A stretch of DNA of 53,082 nucleotides, from the NCBI RefSeq assembly GCF_008124715.1, contig NZ_VNHO01000016.1, positions 1 to 53,082 on the forward strand. Direction: 5' to 3'. The notes beneath the pieces were generated by a model that was not told the DNA's origin, ran no database searches, and worked only from the letters and a program-made list of their open reading frames with translations. The position numbers and the translations under genes are program-made. Shown here piece by piece: positions 17,369-26,316 of the stretch. Every line of letters starts with the position of its first letter. Position 1 is the stretch's first letter. Origin of the DNA: Thermosediminibacter litoriperuensis (GTDB lineage: Bacteria; Bacillota; Thermosediminibacteria; Thermosediminibacterales; Thermosediminibacteraceae).

Positions 17369-18016
17369 GTGGACAGATTCGAGGTAGTGCGAAGAATCAT
17401 TGACTGCGGCGTGGTAGCCGTCGTCAGAGCCGAGACGCCAGAGCAGGCCTTAAAAATCGCAGAAGCTGTTAAGGCCGGCGGAATCGACGCCATCGAAATA
17501 ACGATGACCGTGCCGGGAGCGCTGGACGTTATTAAAGAGCTTTCCAGGGCATACTCGAACGGTGAGATCGTCATCGGGGCAGGTACAGTGCTGGATGCCG
17601 AAACGGCCAGAGCCGCTATGCTGGCCGGCGCTGAGTTTTTTGTAAGCCCCAGCTTTGATCCGGATATGGTTCGGCTCTGCAACCGTTACCGCAAGGTAAC
17701 CATGCCGGGGGCTATGTCGGTAAGGGAAATCGTGGAAGTAATGGAATCCGGCGCCGATTTCGTGAAGCTGTTTCCGGGAAGCGCCTTTGGCCCCTCTTTC
17801 GTAAAGGCTATACTGGCTCCGCTGCCCCAGGCGCCCTTGGTGCCCACCGGCGGAGTCAGCCTTGAAAATGTAGGCGAGTGGATAAAGGCAGGGTGCCTGG
17901 CGGTGGGCGTGGGAGGCGAGCTCACCAAAGGAGCAAAGCGCGGTGACTTTGCTCAGGTTGAGGAGACGGCAAGGAAATTTGTCGAAGCCGTAAGGCAGGC
18001 AAGAAATCAAGAGTGA
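17369..18016 (+). CDS. eda: 2-keto-3-deoxy-6-phosphogluconate (KDPG) aldolase
   Basis: 215 residues from GTG 17369, which follows AAGGAGGG at 17355-17362. A class I TIM-barrel aldolase: the Schiff-base Lys is in DFVKLFPG (about residue 133) and the catalytic Glu in AIEITM (about 43). It cleaves KDPG to pyruvate and glyceraldehyde 3-phosphate. It could also act on KHG, as many homologues do. The next gene, 13 nt away, encodes the KDG kinase that makes its substrate. The operator palindrome immediately upstream implies control by KdgR. Confidence 0.95.
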   Translation: MDRFEVVRRIIDCGVVAVVRAETPEQALKIAEAVKAGGIDAIEITMTVPGALDVIKELSRAYSNGEIVIGAGTVLDAETARAAMLAGAEFFVSPSFDPDMVRLCNRYRKVTMPGAMSVREIVEVMESGADFVKLFPGSAFGPSFVKAILAPLPQAPLVPTGGVSLENVGEWIKAGCLAVGVGGELTKGAKRGDFAQVEETARKFVEAVRQARNQE

Positions 18017-18029
18017 GGAGGCGATATTT

Positions 18030-19055
18030 ATGGCGAACAAAGTAGTCACTTTCGGAGAGATAATGATGCGTCTTACTCCACCGAATTATCTGAGGATAGT
18101 GCAGGCCGAATCCTTCGACGTAACCTACGGAGGCGGCGAGGCCAATGTTGCCGTGTCCCTGGCCAACTACGGTGAGGAGGCCTATTTTGTGACAAAGGTG
18201 CCCGACAATCCGGTGGGCCAGGCGGCGGTGAATCATCTCAGACGCTACGGGGTGCGGACCGATTATGTGGTCAGGGGTGGAGAACGACTCGGCATATACT
18301 TTAATGAAATAGGGGCATCCCAACGTCCGTCGTTGGTGGTTTACGACAGAAAGTACTCGGCCATATCGGGGGCCAAACCCGAAGAATTTGACTGGGAACG
18401 GATCCTCATTGGAGCCCGGTGGTTCCACTTTACCGGTATAACGCCGGCCTTAGGGGACAACTTGGCCCAGGCCTGCCTCGACGCGGTGAAAACCGCGAAG
18501 AAGCTAGGGGTCACTGTGAGCTGCGACCTGAACTACAGGAAGAAATTATGGTCACCGGAGAAGGCCAGAGAAGTAATGACGGCTTTAATGGAGTATGTGG
18601 ACGTTGCTATAGGCAACGAAGAAGACGCCGAAAAGGTCTTTGGCATAAAGGCTGCATCTTCCGATGTGACAAAGGGTGTGTTGAACGAAGAAGGGTACCG
18701 GGAAGTGGCCAGCCAGCTATTAGAAAAGTTTTCCCTGAAAGGAGTAGCAATAACACTGAGGGAGAGCTTTTCAGCTTTTGATAACGGATGGTCTGGTCTT
18801 TATTACGACGGAAAGGAATTTTACAAGTCCAGGAGGTATGAGATCCATATCGTGGACCGGGTAGGGGGTGGCGACGCTTTTGCCGGTGGGCTTATCTACG
18901 CCCTCGTGAACGGCTATTCCCCGCAGGACGCGGTGGAATTTGCAGCGGCTGCTTCCTGCCTGAAGCACAGCATAGTAGGCGACTTCAACCACGTGACGCT
19001 GAGCGAAGTAAAAAACCTGATGAAGGGCGATGCATCCGGAAGGGTGCAGAGGTGA
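18030..19055 (+). CDS. kdgK: 2-keto-3-deoxygluconate kinase
   Basis: 341 residues, PfkB/ribokinase fold. It phosphorylates KDG with ATP, making the KDPG used by the preceding aldolase. The N-terminal sugar-binding motif YGGGEANVAVSLANYG, DLNYRKKLW and the catalytic C-terminal motif DRVGGGDAFAGGLIYAL (with the base Asp) are intact. ATG 18030 follows GAGGAGG at 18015-18021. It ends before an intrinsic terminator, so the pair eda-kdgK is a transcriptional unit or the tail of the whole uronate operon. Confidence 0.94.
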   Translation: MANKVVTFGEIMMRLTPPNYLRIVQAESFDVTYGGGEANVAVSLANYGEEAYFVTKVPDNPVGQAAVNHLRRYGVRTDYVVRGGERLGIYFNEIGASQRPSLVVYDRKYSAISGAKPEEFDWERILIGARWFHFTGITPALGDNLAQACLDAVKTAKKLGVTVSCDLNYRKKLWSPEKAREVMTALMEYVDVAIGNEEDAEKVFGIKAASSDVTKGVLNEEGYREVASQLLEKFSLKGVAITLRESFSAFDNGWSGLYYDGKEFYKSRRYEIHIVDRVGGGDAFAGGLIYALVNGYSPQDAVEFAAAASCLKHSIVGDFNHVTLSEVKNLMKGDASGRVQR

Positions 19056-19083
19056 AAGTTTTCCCCCTGAGTTTTACTGAAAA

Positions 19084-19109
19084 GCCTGCTTATTGCAGGC
19101 GATTTTTTT
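19084..19109 (+). terminator. Intrinsic terminator after kdgK
   Basis: GCCTGC (19084-19089) pairs with GCAGGC (19095-19100) over a TTATT loop, followed by GATTTTTTT. It separates the KDG kinase gene from the FAH-family gene. Confidence 0.85.
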
Positions 19110-19132
19110 AAATATCGTTGGAGGAGGAACAT

Positions 19133-19891
19133 ATGATGGCTAAGTTCGTGCGTTTTGATTCCGGACGGGGAGCCGCATACGGGGTGCTGGAAGGGGATAA
19201 GGTTTTCCCGGTGAGCGGCAGTATATTCGGAAACTGGGAAAAGTCCGATTATGGATATCATGTCGAGGAAGTAAAACTTCTTGCGCCCTGCGAACCCACC
19301 AAAGTTGTGTGCGTTGGCACCAATTACCGGGAAGTCATTGAGAAAAAAGGAGAAGCTGCGCCGGAAGAGCCGGTGATATTCTTAAAACCGTCTACTTCGG
19401 TTATAGGTCCGGAAGAGGCCATTGTCATACCTCCAGAAGTAAAAGAGCTGAATTTCGAGGTCGAGCTGGTGGTGGTGATAAAAGACAGGGCCAGGTGTGT
19501 CTCGCCGGAAGAAGCGAGAGACTACATACTCGGATACACCTGCGGCAACGATGTCACGGCGAAAGATTTCATGGAAAAGGGAAAGCCCTGGACCAGGGCT
19601 AAGGGTTACGATACCTTCATGCCAGTGGGCCCCTGTATAGCCACCGGTATCGACGGGGACAACCTGGCTATAAGGATGTACCATAACGGAAAGCTGGTAC
19701 AGGACAGCAACACTTCCGACATGATATTCGGCGTCGCAAAAATCGTGTCCTTTGTATCGCATATAATGACCCTGAATCCGGGGGACCTGATCAGCACCGG
19801 CACTCCGCCGGGAAAGGGTGTCCTCAATCCCGGCGATATTGTGGAAGCTGAAATCGAGGGAATAGGCAGGTTGAAGAATTATGTAAAATGA
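19133..19891 (+). CDS. Fumarylacetoacetate hydrolase (FAH) family protein
   Basis: About 252 residues; ATG 19133 or 19136 behind GGAGGAGG at 19120-19127. The FAH fold is seen in VVCVGTNYREVIEKKG, FLKPSTSVIGPEEAIVIP, the metal Glu pair in LNFEVELVVV, GYTCGNDVTAKDF, and the end LNPGDLISTGTPPGKGVLNP. Members hydrolyse or isomerise 2-keto acids with a divalent metal (acylpyruvases, oxaloacetate decarboxylases, 2-keto-3-deoxy sugar acid enzymes). Location after the KDG genes suggests a 2-keto-3-deoxy acid, but a terminator stands between them. Substrate cannot be set from sequence. Confidence 0.85.
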   Translation: MMAKFVRFDSGRGAAYGVLEGDKVFPVSGSIFGNWEKSDYGYHVEEVKLLAPCEPTKVVCVGTNYREVIEKKGEAAPEEPVIFLKPSTSVIGPEEAIVIPPEVKELNFEVELVVVIKDRARCVSPEEARDYILGYTCGNDVTAKDFMEKGKPWTRAKGYDTFMPVGPCIATGIDGDNLAIRMYHNGKLVQDSNTSDMIFGVAKIVSFVSHIMTLNPGDLISTGTPPGKGVLNPGDIVEAEIEGIGRLKNYVK

Positions 19892-19893
19892 AC

Positions 19894-19930
19894 GGGGTAT
19901 CCTTATGCTTTGGGGGATGCCCCTTTTTTA
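19894..19930 (+). terminator. Intrinsic terminator after the FAH-family gene
   Basis: GGGGTATCC (19894-19902) pairs with GGATGCCCC (19915-19923) with one G-U pair, followed by seven T. It lies between convergent genes. Confidence 0.85.
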
Positions 19931-19945
19931 AAATTAAATTTCTTT

Positions 19946-21202
19946 TTATTTCGCACGTATTACTCTTCCTTCTTTCAGCCCTGGCAGTTGGGGATTGAGT
20001 ATGACCAGGTCTCCTTTTTTCAATCCAGTTTCTATGACCACATGGCTGTCATTTTCAAAACCAGTTTTTACCGGACGAACTTTCGCCCTTCCGCTCTCCA
20101 CCACCCATACGGCGTCACCATTTTCGTAGGGGAACAGTGCGGTTTTAGGCACGGCCAGCACGCCTTCCCTTTTATCCGTGGTAAATTCCACATCAAGCAC
20201 GGTGCCCGGGATTAATTGCAGGTTTTCGGCAACCAGGGGTTTTACGGTAACCTTGACACGCTGTTCTTCGAGGCCCAGGGCTGATATCTTTTCCACGGCG
20301 GTGGGAGCGATCTTTTCTACAGCTCCATCGAAAATGAGATTTTCGCCCTTTCTTTCATGAATCAATTTCACCTTCATCCCTTCTGCGATATCCAGCGCCG
20401 AGTCAGCCGGGACGAAAACCTCCACGAGGTATTCGCCCCTTTGAAAAATTTTCATCAGTCTGGAGCCGGGATTCACAACATCGCCCTGTCTGACGGTAAG
20501 GTCTGCCACGATTCCGTCTACGGGTGAAGTAATCCTGCACCTTTCAATCCTGTACTTGAGCAGGTCGATCTGGGATTGTAAAGCTTCGGCTCGCCCAGCA
20601 TAATACTGGAGGGATTCGCCGGTGGGATTGCGGGATTCATAAAGGAGCTTTAAAGCTTCCTGCTGCCGCTGGAGGTTGAGTTTCGCCTTTTCCAGCATAT
20701 TTCTGGCATCTTCATATTCCTTCAAGGTGACAGCGCCTTCGCTGTACAGTTTTTCCATTCTATTGAAATCTTCCTCAAAAGCTTTCAGGTCATGCTGGGC
20801 CTGCTCGACCAGCAATTCCTGACTTTTTATTTCCGACTCCAGGGGTTTCTGGAAAGCTCTGGCCTCTTCGCCCCGGAGGCTTTTTAATTGAGCCTGCAAT
20901 TGCTTTAATTGAAACTCCAGTTCTTTTGAGTTCAGGACGGCCAGTATATCCCCTGCTTTTACCTGCTGGCCTTCTTCTACAGCCAGATCAACTATTTCGC
21001 CCGCTTGAAGGCTGTATACGGAATACTCCGCTGCAGGAATTACTTTGCCCTCTTCCTTAAAAGTTCTAGTTAAGGTCGCCGGCTGGACTTCCATGACTTT
21101 GGCTTCGAGGCCCCGGCTGTTTTGGTAGAAAACTAATCCGGCGATGGTGATGAATACTATTGAAGCTATTATCATCTTTATTTTTTTCTTCACGGTCCTC
21201 AC
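19946..21202 (-). CDS. Membrane fusion/adaptor protein of an ABC exporter (HlyD/MacA-like)
   Basis: 418 residues with one N-terminal membrane anchor (IIASIVFITIAGLVFY). After it come a lipoyl/barrel half (LQAGEIVDLAVEEGQQVKAG), a long coiled-coil hairpin (about 95-200), the returning lipoyl segment CRITSPVDGIVADL, and beta-barrel and membrane-proximal parts. This is the periplasmic-adaptor architecture, used in Firmicutes for the outer face of the membrane. GTG 21202 is used with a weak GAAAGGA site. It is the third gene of a leftward ATPase-permease-adaptor operon, 18 nt after the permease. Cargo (peptide, drug or lipoprotein) is unknown. Confidence 0.88.
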   Translation of the reverse strand: MRTVKKKIKMIIASIVFITIAGLVFYQNSRGLEAKVMEVQPATLTRTFKEEGKVIPAAEYSVYSLQAGEIVDLAVEEGQQVKAGDILAVLNSKELEFQLKQLQAQLKSLRGEEARAFQKPLESEIKSQELLVEQAQHDLKAFEEDFNRMEKLYSEGAVTLKEYEDARNMLEKAKLNLQRQQEALKLLYESRNPTGESLQYYAGRAEALQSQIDLLKYRIERCRITSPVDGIVADLTVRQGDVVNPGSRLMKIFQRGEYLVEVFVPADSALDIAEGMKVKLIHERKGENLIFDGAVEKIAPTAVEKISALGLEEQRVKVTVKPLVAENLQLIPGTVLDVEFTTDKREGVLAVPKTALFPYENGDAVWVVESGRAKVRPVKTGFENDSHVVIETGLKKGDLVILNPQLPGLKEGRVIRAK

Positions 21203-21220
21203 CGCTTTCCTTTCATCTAT

Positions 21221-23584
21221 TTATTCCCTTGCTTTAAGGACTTCCACCGGATTCAAACTCCTGACCTTCCGCGCCGCAGCTTTCTGGGCAATCCATATTG
21301 AAAACGCGGTAACTGCAAAGGAAAGAATAAGTGAAGAGAATGTCAGGCTATCCGGCATGGTAAACATATCACTGCTCACAACCCGCGACAGGCCGGCCAT
21401 CATTAACTTTGAGGCCGGTATACCCGCTATCAGGGCCGGCAATCCAATGCACCATTGCTCGAAGGTTACCACCGACACCACTTCCTCCTGCGTCATGCCG
21501 AGTACCATCATTGATGCCAATTCCCGGCTCCGCTCCGACATCGAAATAACCGAGGAGCTGTAAATGATGGCAAAACCAATTAATACTCCGATAAGGGCGT
21601 ATATATAAAGCATGCTGCCGTAAGAGGCCATCATTTCTTTGAATCTGTTGAGCCTCTGGCTCCGTTCGTCGATGGAACTTATGTACTCGCTACTCATATA
21701 TTTCTGCCGGAGGGGATCGATCGCCTCTTGATCGACCCTCAGCATGATCGATGTGACCAGACCCTTATGGTTTAAAAATTCCTGCAGAGCTCCTAATTCC
21801 ATATAAGCGTTTACTCCCACATACTGGGGGATTATTCCGACAACCTCCAGGACACCCTCCTTTTCGCCGGTTTTCATCGGGCTTTCCACCGTCAGCTTTG
21901 TACCTACTCCTGCGTTCAGCAGTTCTGACAGCCTTTCCGAAAGCAGAATGCCGTTTTTTGGGGGTGCGATTTTATTATATTTTTTGTCCAGTATGTTATA
22001 AAGCCGTCCATCGCGGGGGAGTCCCAGCACCACCGTATCTTTCTTCAGCCAACGGTTTTTTAAAGTGACAGGGACCTCGGCCATGGGCTCCGCATAGCTC
22101 ACTCCGGGATGGGCTTCAAGTTCCCGGAGCGCTTTTTTCTGATCAAGAGGCCTAGCCAGGGTAATCTTTACATCATAGACCTCCACTTTTTCATACTGGT
22201 CGAAAAGCATCTTCTGTGTCACATCGTTCGCCGACCATGTGAAGGTCGTGATGGTAAAGCAGAACAGGATGCCAAGAAATATAAAGAGGCTGCGCCCCGT
22301 GTTCCGGGAGAGATTCCGGACGGCCATCATGCCCTGGACGTTGAGGGTCTTCCATAGGAAGCCTATCTTTTCCAAAAATATTCTCCTGCCCCGGATGGGA
22401 GCCGGAGGCCGTATGGCTTCGGCGGGTTCCAGGGCAAGAACCTTCTTGCAACCTTGATAACCTGCGATCAGAGAAAAGGAAAGGGAAAGTAAAACACCCA
22501 ACAGGATCAGAGACGGTGAGAATCTCCCTCTAAAACCGGGCAGGTTAAAGAATTCCTGGTACATCGATGTCAGAGGATAAGAAAGAACAGCGCCGAGTAT
22601 ACTGCCGGTAAGGCCTCCTGTAAGGCCGATCGTCAGCGCGTAGGACATGTAGTGAAATAGGATTTCTCCGGAAGTAAAACCCTCCGCCTTCAAAATGCCT
22701 ATCTGCCCCCTTTGCAGTTCTATCAGCCTCTTAAGGGTAATATATAAAATCATCCCTGCGACGGAGAGGAACATTACGGGCATAGCCTTCGATATGGATT
22801 CCAAACTTTTCAGTTCCAGGTCCAGAAGCATATGGCTCATCTGTTCCGCGCGGGGTATTATGCTTTTCACGCCGTAGGGCTTCAGGCTGTTTTCCAGTTC
22901 TTCTTTGACTTTTTCATAGTCGGCTCCCGGTTTTAAGGTGAATACCAGTTCATTGAAATATTTTTCATCGGGAAACAGCTTTTCAATTGCTTTTATGGGA
23001 ATAAAAGCGATACCAAAGGTTTCCGGGGAAGGATATACGTCCTCTGGAGTGCGGAGGGTGTATACGAATTCCGGGCTGTTCCCGACGCCGGTTACGGTGA
23101 GCGTTCTCACCTTGCCGCCCGCAATTATTTCAATTTTGCTATTCAGGTCGAGATTGTTGGCTTCGGAGAACTTATTGTCTATCCATACGTTCATGGAATC
23201 ATCATCGAGGGGCCTGCCTCGGATGAGGAGCACCCCGTTTACCGGGTTTGCCATGCCGGGGTCGACGGAAACCAGGCGCAGGTAAACGTTCTCTCTGGTT
23301 CCCGGCTTCAGGACAATTACTTCCTTCACCAGGCGGCCCTGGATTTCCTTTATGCCATCGATGCGTTCCAGATTTTTTACTTCGTTCTGGGGTATGGCCT
23401 GCACTTTTATAAAGCCGTCGGCAAAATTCTGCTCTTCATAAAACTTCTGCTGAGAAGCCCGCAAACTTCCCACCACCGTGGAAAACGCCGTAAAAACCAG
23501 CAGCCCCATAACTATGACCACGGTGCAGGCAATGTACGAACCTTTATTCTCTTTCAAATCCCTTATCATCTTTTGCCACAGCAT
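21221..23584 (-). CDS. ABC transporter permease, FtsX/MacB type, large duplicated form
   Basis: About 787 residues. An N-terminal membrane span (SYIACTVVIVMGLLVFTAFS) is followed by an extracytoplasmic domain (about 45-250), three spans near 265-375, a second extracytoplasmic domain (about 430-640), and three final spans (SLNPVEVLKARE at the end). The double FtsX arrangement means one chain supplies the whole membrane part. ATG 23584 overlaps the ATPase stop by one base (TGATG); a GTG 3 nt earlier is an alternative. Domain order and neighbours point to a mechanotransmission-type ABC exporter. Confidence 0.9.
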   Translation of the reverse strand: MLWQKMIRDLKENKGSYIACTVVIVMGLLVFTAFSTVVGSLRASQQKFYEEQNFADGFIKVQAIPQNEVKNLERIDGIKEIQGRLVKEVIVLKPGTRENVYLRLVSVDPGMANPVNGVLLIRGRPLDDDSMNVWIDNKFSEANNLDLNSKIEIIAGGKVRTLTVTGVGNSPEFVYTLRTPEDVYPSPETFGIAFIPIKAIEKLFPDEKYFNELVFTLKPGADYEKVKEELENSLKPYGVKSIIPRAEQMSHMLLDLELKSLESISKAMPVMFLSVAGMILYITLKRLIELQRGQIGILKAEGFTSGEILFHYMSYALTIGLTGGLTGSILGAVLSYPLTSMYQEFFNLPGFRGRFSPSLILLGVLLSLSFSLIAGYQGCKKVLALEPAEAIRPPAPIRGRRIFLEKIGFLWKTLNVQGMMAVRNLSRNTGRSLFIFLGILFCFTITTFTWSANDVTQKMLFDQYEKVEVYDVKITLARPLDQKKALRELEAHPGVSYAEPMAEVPVTLKNRWLKKDTVVLGLPRDGRLYNILDKKYNKIAPPKNGILLSERLSELLNAGVGTKLTVESPMKTGEKEGVLEVVGIIPQYVGVNAYMELGALQEFLNHKGLVTSIMLRVDQEAIDPLRQKYMSSEYISSIDERSQRLNRFKEMMASYGSMLYIYALIGVLIGFAIIYSSSVISMSERSRELASMMVLGMTQEEVVSVVTFEQWCIGLPALIAGIPASKLMMAGLSRVVSSDMFTMPDSLTFSSLILSFAVTAFSIWIAQKAAARKVRSLNPVEVLKARE

Positions 23585-24288
23585 CACCAGGTCACCTTTT
23601 CCGGCGGCAGCGGATTTTCGTTCTCCACGATTCTGTCAAGCCTTCCATCTTTTAGGTAAAACACCCGGTGGGCCATCTGCGCTATGGCCGTGTTGTGGGT
23701 GATTATAATCACCGTTTTGGAATACGTATCGCAAAAATCCTTAAGTAGTTTGAGAACCTGAATGCTTGTTTTATAGTCCAGGGCTCCGGTGGGTTCGTCG
23801 CACAGCAGCATCCGCGGGTTCTTGACCATGGCTCGAGCTATGGCTACCCGCTGCTGCTCTCCCCCGGATAACTGGGAGGGAAAATGGTCTGCCCGGTCTG
23901 TTAGTCCCACCTTATTCAGCATCTCCTCGGCGGAAAGGGGGTTTTGGGCAATCTGTACCGAAAGAAGGACATTCTCTAAAGCAGTCAGGTTGGGCAGCAG
24001 GTTGTAAAATTGAAAAACAAATCCCACCTCGTTTCGGCGGTACAAAGTCAATTGCTTTGCATTGGCGCTGTGGAGAGGTGTGCCCATGTAATACAGTTCG
24101 CCACCGCTTGGCTTATCCATTCCCCCCATTATATTGAGCAGGGTGCTCTTACCGGATCCGCTGGGCCCGAGGACCACTACCAGTTCCCCTTCCATAACTT
24201 CAAAGCTGACTCCCCTCAAAGCTTCAACTGTAACTTCTCCCATTTTGTATACCTTGCTCAAATTTCTGGCCACTATTATGGTATTCAA
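23584..24288 (-). CDS. ABC transporter ATP-binding protein, LolD/MacB type
   Basis: 234 residues. Walker [11 protein letters not shown]-loop [18 protein letters not shown], signature [14 protein letters not shown], Walker [12 protein letters not shown] and switch-region THN are all intact, so it should hydrolyse ATP. The TTG start at 24288 is supported by AAGGAGG eight bases upstream. First gene of the leftward export operon, translationally coupled to the FtsX-type permease. The short A/T-rich region at 24289-24543 is shared with the divergent GNAT gene and should contain both promoters. Confidence 0.93.
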   Translation of the reverse strand: MNTIIVARNLSKVYKMGEVTVEALRGVSFEVMEGELVVVLGPSGSGKSTLLNIMGGMDKPSGGELYYMGTPLHSANAKQLTLYRRNEVGFVFQFYNLLPNLTALENVLLSVQIAQNPLSAEEMLNKVGLTDRADHFPSQLSGGEQQRVAIARAMVKNPRMLLCDEPTGALDYKTSIQVLKLLKDFCDTYSKTVIIITHNTAIAQMAHRVFYLKDGRLDRIVENENPLPPEKVTW

Positions 24289-24543
24289 ACGACACCCCTC
24301 CTTCCTCTCGTTTTAGGGCGAGGTCGTCAATATTAAAATGATCAAAATGTTATGATATTTTCATTATAGTCGAGTTAAAAGAAAAGTGCAAACGAAAATA
24401 GCTATAATGCAAAAACAAAAATAAATCTACCTGGAGAAAAGAAGGACATTACCCTTGTTTTATAGAATATTGCACTGATGGTGTGCACTTTTGTATCCTG
24501 TATGGGCCAATGATCAGATTTGAGAAAATGGGAGGGCATTGAA

Positions 24544-25452
24544 ATGCAGATTTATTCATTCAAAGAACTTGCGGAGCCCGCGAAAAAGCAACTTTATAAT
24601 CATGTAATAAAAAGCGGCCGGAACCATTACATAGAAACATATGAAGAAATGCTTCAAAATTACGGCGGCGTTCTTTTTAATTTCGGTGAAAGCCATTTCT
24701 CCCTCTGGGAAGGTAGTAAAATTATCGGAGCTATGGGTTGTATAACCAGAGAAGTTGCTCATAGTGGAGAAGCTTTTATAACCGGCATAAATATAGACTA
24801 TACAGGAATGTATGCTGATTGCTTTAAAATACTCGTAGAAAAATGCGAGCGTTACTGTATTTCAAAAAGGGCTAAAAAGATCACACTGGGCATAACTCCG
24901 GACCAGGAGTTTTTAAGGCCGTATATTGAATCCTTCGGGTACGGGCAGACCCACAGATTCCTCGTTATGAAATACTGCGGTTACCCGGATGTCTCGACAC
25001 AAAACGATATTTCCGGGGAAATATTTTTTGAAACACTGTCGAATGAAAACAAAGGCCGGTTCCGGGAAATTCACAATGAGGCTTTTCGCGGTTCTCCCAA
25101 CAATGCAGTTCTTACCTGGGAAGATATGAATCAGATGGTCGAAGCCAGTAAGGGCTGTCCCGGATTAAAAGGACTTTGCTTTTACAAAGGCAGGCCGGCC
25201 GGAATTTATGACTTAAAACTGAAGAATGAAATTGGATGGATTGATACCATAGGTGTCCACCCGGATTTTCAGGGTCTGGGAATAGGTAAGGCTCTCCTCA
25301 AGAAAAGCGTTGACATCCTTCGCGCCGCCGGTGCCGGAGAAATAAGGCTTTTTGTAATAGACATCAACCATAGGGCTTATAGACTATATAAAAAATTCGG
25401 ATTTAAAGACGAAGGTGTGAGATCGCTGTGGTTTCAGAAGATTCCTTCATAA
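24544..25452 (+). CDS. GNAT family N-acetyltransferase, probably two tandem GNAT halves
   Basis: 302 residues from ATG 24544 behind GGAGGG at 24531-24536. The C-terminal half has the acetyl-CoA site: IDTIGVHPDFQGLGIGKALL and then INHRAYRLYKKFGFKDEG, a classic GNAT motif A and motif B. The N-terminal half (about 1-150) has a related arrangement (GAMGCITREVAHSGEAFITG) but lacks a clear Q/RxxGxG/A loop, so it is probably a degenerate acetyltransferase half. The acceptor is unknown. It is a single-gene unit, ending at a strong bidirectional hairpin. Confidence 0.85.
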   Translation: MQIYSFKELAEPAKKQLYNHVIKSGRNHYIETYEEMLQNYGGVLFNFGESHFSLWEGSKIIGAMGCITREVAHSGEAFITGINIDYTGMYADCFKILVEKCERYCISKRAKKITLGITPDQEFLRPYIESFGYGQTHRFLVMKYCGYPDVSTQNDISGEIFFETLSNENKGRFREIHNEAFRGSPNNAVLTWEDMNQMVEASKGCPGLKGLCFYKGRPAGIYDLKLKNEIGWIDTIGVHPDFQGLGIGKALLKKSVDILRAAGAGEIRLFVIDINHRAYRLYKKFGFKDEGVRSLWFQKIPS

Positions 25453-25456
25453 AAAA

Positions 25457-25495
25457 GCAAGAGGGCTGCTGAAATTTTTTCAGCAGCCCTCTTGC
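25457..25495. terminator. Bidirectional intrinsic terminator
   Basis: An exact 18-bp inverted repeat (25457-25474, 25478-25495) sits between convergent genes. On the minus strand it is followed by TTTTTT, so it best terminates the leftward small gene, and it can also stop the GNAT transcript. Confidence 0.85.
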
Positions 25496-25497
25496 CG

Positions 25498-25863
25498 TTA
25501 TCTAAATATTCTGCGTCTCCTGCGCAGCAGTTCAAATATTAAAAGGGCGAATATAAGCGATCTAAACGGCCTCCTGCGGCCAAACTGCTGAGTCTCGACT
25601 TCGGCTGAATACCATGACGGGGACCAACAGGACATGACCTCGTCAGCCCAGCGCTCCAGCATTTCACGGGTGGGGCAGGGGTATCTCCAGGGATCGTCGT
25701 ACCTGTCGCATACCATGCGCACGTGAGGCATAATTTCCATGCACAATGGATCGAACATCGACATCATTTCCGCTTCGATCATGTCGTAGGTATAGTGGCC
25801 GTGTTTATGATCGTAGTAATCGGCGCAGTCTTTGTAGTCGTGGCAGTCTTTGTAATCGGTCAT
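25498..25863 (-). CDS. Small hypothetical protein, Asp/His/Cys-rich N-terminus and Arg-rich tail
   Basis: 121 residues, not recognised. ATG 25863 follows GGAGG. The first 25 residues repeat DYKDC (DYKDCHDYKDCADYYDHKHG), giving a dense cluster of Asp, His, Cys and Tyr that could bind metal. The middle is Met/Cys/Trp-rich (MSCWSPSWYS). The end combines a hydrophobic segment (SLIFALLIFELL) with RRRRRIFR, suggesting membrane association. A spore coat or surface role is possible, but nothing in the neighbourhood proves it. Confidence 0.65.
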   Translation of the reverse strand: MTDYKDCHDYKDCADYYDHKHGHYTYDMIEAEMMSMFDPLCMEIMPHVRMVCDRYDDPWRYPCPTREMLERWADEVMSCWSPSWYSAEVETQQFGRRRPFRSLIFALLIFELLRRRRRIFR

Positions 25864-25972
25864 CTATTAAAACCTCCTTTCTTTCTTTTAAGTCTAATAT
25901 AATTATATTAACTTTTACCTCGAGAAGTTCCGTCGAGTTCGGACCAGGATAGTTCACCCAAGGTGTTCACAG

Positions 25973-25997
25973 CAAAAAAAATACCCCGTTACGGGGT
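25973..25997 (-). terminator. Intrinsic terminator for the leftward 77-residue gene
   Basis: ACCCCGT (25983-25989) and ACGGGGT (25991-25997) form a tight stem; on the minus strand it is followed by a run of eight T. It lies 36 nt past the stop of the gene at 26033-26266. Confidence 0.75.
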
Positions 25998-26032
25998 GCC
26001 TCATTTTTATAAGATCCATCAATGGCTGAGGC

Positions 26033-26266
26033 TCAACCCTTTTTCCTGGCGGTCAGAAAGTATTCGCCTGCATGACCTCCATGGGGCTGGTAGTCGAAAC
26101 CGTGATTTCTTAACTCATCTACTATTCGGTCAGCCTGGTGAGCGTCAGCGGCTTCAATGCGAATAATAACCTCTTCCCCGGGATTTACGGACTTTAATCT
26201 ACGCCTAAAAGCATTTATGTCGTAATCGTTGATCTCCTGCCCCAGGTTAATGTAAATTTCCGCCAT
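26033..26266 (-). CDS. Small conserved-looking hypothetical protein
   Basis: 77 residues, not recognised. ATG 26266 is chosen over the ATG at 26281, because that one overlaps the ribosome site GGAGGG. The chain MAEIYINLGQEINDYDINAF is followed by alternating beta strands and helices (EEVIIRIEAADAHQADRIVD, ELRNHGFDYQPHGG), consistent with a small ferredoxin-like or TusA-like alpha/beta fold. No Cys is present, so a sulfur carrier role is unlikely. It lies downstream of the Sec peroxiredoxin, on the same strand. Confidence 0.65.
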   Translation of the reverse strand: MAEIYINLGQEINDYDINAFRRRLKSVNPGEEVIIRIEAADAHQADRIVDELRNHGFDYQPHGGHAGEYFLTARKKG

Positions 26267-26316
26267 AATAACCCTCCTCATCTATTATATAAAATAGTAT
26301 ACCCGCATTCCCGGGG

